Below, piece by piece: positions 62,418-64,000 of a stretch of 64,000 nucleotides of DNA. The DNA is from Fabrea salina (Eukaryota; Ciliophora; Heterotrichea; Heterotrichida; Fabreidae), in NCBI GenBank assembly GCA_022984795.1, contig JALIHJ010000040.1, positions 62,001 through 126,000 of the forward strand, read 5' to 3'. Below the pieces are notes generated by a model. It saw only the letters and a list, made by a program, of their open reading frames with translations, had not been told where the DNA came from and made no database searches. Positions within the stretch are counted from its first letter, which is position 1, and each line of letters begins with the position of its first letter. Both the position numbers and the translations under genes were made by a program.

Positions 62418-63593
62418 ATGCACAGTAAGCCCTAAGTAGAATACCGTCTCATTTCAAAGAAGGGCGAAGGAACCTTTTCAGAGGTGCTGAAGGCCCAAAG
62501 CATCAAAACAGGCAAATACGTTGCAATTAAATGCATGAAAAACCATTTCGACTCCCTTGAAAAAGTCAACAACCTCCGCGAGATCCAAGCACTAAGACGC
62601 TTGTCACCAAACCCACATATAGTCAAGCTACTCGAAATTCTATAGTAATGCCTAATTAGTGACGAACCCACTGGGAGACTTGCTTTGGTCTTTGAATTGA
62701 TGGAATTGAATTTGTACGAGTGGATCCGAGGAAGAAGACACTACTTGCCTGAAACAAAGGTTAAATACTACATGTACCAGTTGTTTAAGTCACTAGACCA
62801 CATGCACCGCAACGGTATTTTCCACAGGGACATTAAACCTGAAAACGTTCTGATAAACGAAGAAGTTTTGAAACTTGCAGACTTTGGTTCCTGCAGAGGC
62901 ATATACAGCAAGCAGCCCTACACTGAGTACATCAGCACTCGTTGGTACAGACCTCCAGAGTGCTTGCTCACTGATGGTTACTACAACTACAAAATGGATA
63001 TTTGGGGAGCAGGTTGTGTGTTTTTTGAAGTCTTGGCTTTGTTTCCTCTTTTTCCGGGAAATAACGAACTAGACCAAGTCCACAAAATCCACAACGTTTT
63101 AGGAACTCCTAGCAAAGAACTACTTATGGAGTACCAACAAAAAGCTTCCCATATGGACTTCAACTTCCCTTCCAAAGATGGAACTGGAATTGATAAACTG
63201 ATTCCACACGTTTCAGCATTAGCACGTGACTTAATTACCAAGTTACTTACTTACAAGCATGACGACCGAATTTCAGCCCGAAAAGCCCTTAAGCATCCTT
63301 ACTTCAAGGACTTGCGCGAAATGGACAAGCCCAGCAAAGTAACTACTTTAAGGACTCCTGACGCCGATAGTGCTGCTGGTGAAGAGACTAAGCATTCTGA
63401 GCCCCAGCTTCCACCAATTAAAGGCCACTTCACTAGAAAGAAACAAGAATTCCGTCTTAAAAACAATCCCTCCAACAAGTCAATTTCAATTGACCATAGA
63501 ACCAACTACTCTAATAAAAAGATTTCTAATGACACTAGGAAACACTACGTTTCTCCCCATAGGAAAAATCTTTTTAAAAACCATTTTAACTAA
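62418..63593 (+). CDS. MOK: MOK (RCK-family) protein kinase with two 15-nt introns
   Basis: Three exons (62418-62424, 62440-62644, 62660-63593) give 381 residues. The kinase domain (about 3-290) shows GEGTFSEV (11-18), K33 in VAIK, VNNLREIQALRRL, FHRDIKPEN, DFGSCRG and the TEY activation site in PYTEYISTRWYR, nearly as in human MOK. The following motif is PPE rather than the usual APE. A basic disordered tail ends it. MOK, MAK and CILK1 regulate cilium length and intraflagellar transport. Without splicing the gene loses its glycine-rich loop, so both introns are needed. The ATG is 2 bp from the divergent neighbour's. Confidence 0.95.
62425..62439 (+). other. 15-nt spliceosomal intron (MOK intron 1)
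   Basis: It reads GTAAGCCCTAAGTAG. It is in phase 1 after only seven coding bases, so the first exon is ATGCACA. Retention gives an in-frame TAA inside the intron. A is at position 10. Confidence 0.88.
62645..62659 (+). other. 15-nt spliceosomal intron (MOK intron 2)
   Basis: It reads GTAATGCCTAATTAG. It is in phase 2 in the kinase N-lobe between EILY and DEPTG. Splicing restores the strand order expected from human MOK. A is at position 10. Confidence 0.92.
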
Positions 63594-63641
63594 CAAGGAA
63601 TACCATTCTAGAAAAGTAAATTTACTTGGCTATAAATAAAT

Positions 63642-64000
63642 ATGATAACTTGGCTTGGTCACGCAGGGTTTAAGATTAGGTGCAAAGATCCCGGTTCTGG
63701 GGAGGAAAAGGTAATATTTATTGATCCTTGGCTTAGCTGCCCTACTTGTCCTGAGTCTGAAAAAACCCAAGAAAAAGCTGACCTTATTCTTGTGACTCAC
63801 GGACACTTTGACCACTGTTCTGACTCCCCTGAACTAAGTGCTAAAACAGGTGCACCCATTGTAGCTGTTCGTGAACTTGCAGAAGTACTTTCTGCTAAAG
63901 GAGCAGCCCAAATTACAGGAATGAATAAAGGTGGCACACTCGAGTACGACTACTGCAATGTTACAATGGTAAGTGCAGACCATAGTGGAGGTGGACCTGA
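63642..64000 (+). CDS. Metallo-beta-lactamase-fold hydrolase (UPF0173-like), 3' end outside window
   Basis: The visible 119 residues start MITWLGHAGFKI and run off the right edge. Motifs: IDPW after the first strands, the zinc-binding THGHFDHCSD (HxHxDH), and a second histidine in MVSADHSGG. The short strand-loop start and spacing match the UPF0173 group of metal-dependent hydrolases, widespread in bacteria and archaea and patchy in eukaryotes. Substrate unknown. TATAAA lies 5 bp before the ATG. Confidence 0.88.
   Translation, partial: MITWLGHAGFKIRCKDPGSGEEKVIFIDPWLSCPTCPESEKTQEKADLILVTHGHFDHCSDSPELSAKTGAPIVAVRELAEVLSAKGAAQITGMNKGGTLEYDYCNVTMVSADHSGGGP

Noticed and set aside
63969-63985. 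GTAAGTGCAGACCATAG, a possible 17-nt intron in the hydrolase gene
   Set aside because: It encodes the conserved SADH segment with a metal-binding His, and removal would shift the frame.
1-64000. Reassignment of TGA to Trp (Blepharisma-type code)
   Set aside because: Many long conserved proteins use only TGG for Trp and contain no internal TGA; TGA occurs only at gene ends.
1-64000. Transposons, retroelements, CRISPR arrays, telomeric repeats
   Set aside because: None seen: no transposase or reverse-transcriptase motifs, no terminal repeats, no spacer-repeat arrays and no C4A2- or C4A3-like telomere tracts.

Overview
The window is gene-dense nuclear DNA of a ciliate, most likely a heterotrich of the Stentor/Fabrea type that uses the standard genetic code. 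Five introns can be read, all exactly 15 nt long with the form GTAA...A(10)...TAG, which is a hallmark of heterotrich ciliates. Proteins are clearly eukaryotic (TOR, ASCC3, PRPF6, RACK1, 14-3-3, Piezo). Many are ciliary or basal-body proteins (CFAP20, TTLL3-type ligase, CFAP184/CCDC96, ZMYND10, CEP76, centrin, MOK kinase). Trp is TGG throughout and no TGA lies inside a conserved reading frame, which argues against the Blepharisma code (TGA = Trp) and the Condylostoma code. By my reading the 43 complete genes stop at TAA (37), TAG (3) or TGA (3). The species cannot be fixed from sequence alone.

Layout. 0-5.4 kb: the 3' half of TOR kinase, a two-TM protein, an 81-aa protein and a small coiled-coil protein. 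5.5-10.8 kb: CFAP20, a TTLL3-type tubulin glycylase, an SH3 protein and an amino-acid transporter, all on the minus strand. 10.9-22.6 kb: a synaptojanin-like phosphatase, CFAP184, PRPF6, a basic protein, a DHHC palmitoyltransferase, UBR7, an ACAT/DGAT acyltransferase and a two-TM protein. 22.8-30.1 kb, all minus: ZMYND10, a RING/B-box/isoaspartyl-methyltransferase fusion, a cyclin, CEP76, NDP kinase and RACK1. 30.1-39.2 kb, plus: a 311-bp divergent promoter with 11-bp tandem repeats, then ASCC3, COQ10, nicotinamidase, the TFIIA large subunit and a multi-TM protein. 39.2-44.6 kb: eL43, two unknown proteins, an ELMO-domain protein, a coiled-coil protein and OPA3. 44.6-51.1 kb: a Piezo channel. 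51.2-64 kb: DCAF7/WDR68, a giant coiled-coil protein, a ZnT transporter, an unknown basic protein, centrin, tRNA-Cys, 14-3-3, a SPICE1-like protein, a four-TM coiled-coil protein, MOK kinase and the start of a metallo-beta-lactamase-fold protein.

Architecture is extremely compact. Spacers are typically 0-50 bp. One stop codon directly abuts the next start codon. Divergent start codons lie as little as 2 bp apart, and one convergent pair overlaps at its stop codons. TATAAA-like hexamers often touch the ATG. No mobile elements, CRISPR arrays or telomeric repeats were seen. The most unusual gene is the fusion at 24178-25776, which joins an apparently intact RING finger, B-box and coiled coil to an apparently intact protein-L-isoaspartate methyltransferase.
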